From Agelas oroides (lineage: Eukaryota > Porifera > Demospongiae > Agelasida > Agelasidae), in the NCBI GenBank assembly GCA_949130485.1, contig OX422184.1:18457324-18521323 (forward strand): a DNA stretch of 64,000 bases, in the 5' to 3' direction. Shown in pieces: positions 62,770 through 64,000 of the stretch (positions within the stretch are counted from its first letter, which is position 1; each line of letters starts with the position of its first letter). The position numbers and the translations under genes are program-made. Below the pieces are notes generated by a model. The model was not told the origin of the DNA. It searched no databases and saw nothing but the letters and a program-made list of their open reading frames with translations.

Positions 62770-64000
62770 ATGGCAGAACAAGGTATAGCTAGCTACAGCC
62801 ATTTCTTTTCTTGTATGTGTGTGTATGGAGGCATAAATTGTTAAATCCGAACAAAATTTATGCTATTTTTTATGCTTCAGCACCTTCAGAAAAGACTCCT
62901 ATTACCACCTTCAAGCTCATCCTACCAGTGCTGCTGAGGAAACCAATGGATATGGTGCAGTTATTGTAGATGATGGGATACATAATGAGTACAGTGGGAA
63001 AACTGCAGTTGACACACCTAGTACAGATGTTGGAGTTCCTAATAGAAATGGTAACCAAGCTGCTTCAGGTAATGCTAGTAGCAATGGGGATGGAAGTGGT
63101 GCTGAGGGTGGAGGAGGTGGAGTAGGTGACGGTGGAGGAGGTGGAGGTGGGGGCGGTAGTGGAGGTGGTGGTGGCGGAGGTGGAGGTGGTGGTGGTAGAG
63201 GAGGTGGAGGTGGTGATGGAGGAGGTGGAGGTGGTGGAGGGGTGGTGGTGGAGGTAGTGGAAGTGGTGGTTGTGGAGGTGGTGGAGATGGAGGTGATGGT
63301 GGTGGAGGAGATGGAGGTGGTGGTGGTGGCAGATGAGGTGATGGTGATGGTGGTGGCACAATTGGAGGTAGTGGCGGTGGAGGTGGTGGTGGAGGTGGTG
63401 GTGGCGGTGGAGGTGGTGGTGGTGGTGGCGGCGGTGGCGGTGGTGGAGGCGGCGGCGGTGGCGGTGGTGGAGGTGGCGGCGGTGGTAGAGGCGGGTGGCG
63501 GTGGTGGAGGCGGCGGCGGTGGCGGTGGTGGAGGCGGTGGCGGTGGCGGCGGTGGAGGCGGTGGTGGAGGCGGCGGCGGTGGCGGTGGTGGAGGCGGCGG
63601 CGGTGGCGGTGGTGGAGGCGGCGGCGGTGGCGGTGGTGGAGGCGGTGGTGGAGGCGGTGGTGGAGGCGGCGGCGGTGGCGGTGGTGGAGGCGGCGGCGGT
63701 GGCGGTGGTGGAGGTGGTGGTGGTGGTGGAGGTGGTGGTGGTGGTGGTGGTGGTGGAGGTGGTGGTGGTGGTGGTGGTGGTGGAGGTGGTGGTGGTGGTG
63801 GTGGTGGTGGAGGTGGTGGTGGTGGTGGTGGTGGTGGAGGTGGTGGTGGTGGTGGTGGTGGTGGAGGTGGTGGTGGTGGTGGTGGTGGTGGAGGTGGTGG
63901 TGGTGGTGGTGGTGGTGGAGGTGGTGGTGGTGGTGGTGGTGGTGGAGGTGGTGGTGGTGGTGGAGGTGGTGGTGGTGGTGGTGGTGGTGGAGGTGGTGGT
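62770..64000 (+). pseudogene. Multi-pass membrane protein, copy 4 (5' part, cut by window end)
   Basis: Exon 1 (62770-62782) encodes MAEQ plus one base. Exon 2 starts at 62890 after CTTCAG. The direct frame (EKTPITTFKLILPVLLRKPM) stops soon. The frame homologous to copy 1 resumes one base over with NGYGAVIVDDGIHNEYSGKT and TAVDTPSTDVGVPNRNGNQA. Copy 3 carries the same shift. After ~63090 only Gly codons (GGT/GGA/GGC) follow to the window edge. The membrane region, if present, lies beyond 64000. Confidence 0.7.
63090..64000 (+). repeat. GGT/GGA/GGC trinucleotide expansion, copy 4, open at window end
   Basis: Over 900 bp of GGN triplets. A GGC-rich section (~63420-63710) has units like GGAGGCGGCGGCGGTGGCGG. 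It is followed by a nearly uniform GGT section punctuated by GGA every ~27-30 bp. The phase is broken in places (for example 63239-63243 and 63490-63496), so even the glycine frame is not continuous. Confidence 0.95.

Overview
The window looks like nuclear DNA from an invertebrate animal, most likely a demosponge or a similar early-branching metazoan. It is AT-rich and gene-poor. Its genes carry short GT-AG introns (several of 72-77 nt), it encodes an SRCR/FN3 receptor, and it is crowded with MITEs, Helitron pieces, LINE tails, satellites and one young Ty3/gypsy element. The species assignment is inference; no marker gene fixes it.

Layout. 1-1268: a LINE reverse-transcriptase remnant and a 370-bp inverted duplication. 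1752-17810 (+): a large multi-exon gene, 5' end not identified, for a cell-surface receptor with two SRCR domains, seventeen fibronectin type III (FN3) domains, one transmembrane helix and a short tail. Nearly every ectodomain exon is symmetric phase 1-1, and five consecutive FN3 exons are exactly 288 nt with 72-77-nt introns, which indicates recent tandem exon duplication. 17935-21362: a MITE and dispersed repeat modules. 21363-23637 (-): copy 1 of an unrecognised multi-pass membrane protein with a glycine/arginine-rich N-terminal region. 24378-33806: foldback elements, hAT-like MITEs with 8-bp target duplications, a palindromic MITE family ending in TAGCCTCGTTCCCAGGC, and a minisatellite.

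33931-38202: a gypsy LTR retrotransposon with 193-bp LTRs (one difference seen), a 5-bp target duplication, one in-frame stop and one frameshift. It lies about 45 bp after a possible host first exon. 38450-43207: a LINE tail between inverted repeats, a Helitron fragment and a 50-bp perfect hairpin. 43208-51507: two Helitron fragments on the minus strand, one with a spliced 222-aa arginine/lysine-rich frame, separated by a 3.2-kb degenerate satellite.

53112-54839 (-) is copy 2 of the membrane-protein family, about 57830-60757 (-) is copy 3 (pseudogene), and 62770-64000 (+) is copy 4, head-to-head with copy 3 and cut by the window end. All four share a first exon encoding M-A-E-[EQ] and a conserved upstream block. 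They differ mainly in the low-complexity insert near the N terminus: 21-nt RG repeats in copy 1, almost none in copy 2, and kilobase-scale GGT/GGA runs in copies 3 and 4. A fragment resembling the receptor's cytoplasmic tail lies at 55430-55787, just upstream of copy 2.

Two host systems deserve attention: the exon-shuffling SRCR-FN3 receptor and the local family of multi-pass proteins with an unstable N-terminal repeat. Most of the rest is transposable-element debris. Exon boundaries were read by eye from splice consensus, frame and domain homology; no alignment or search was run.
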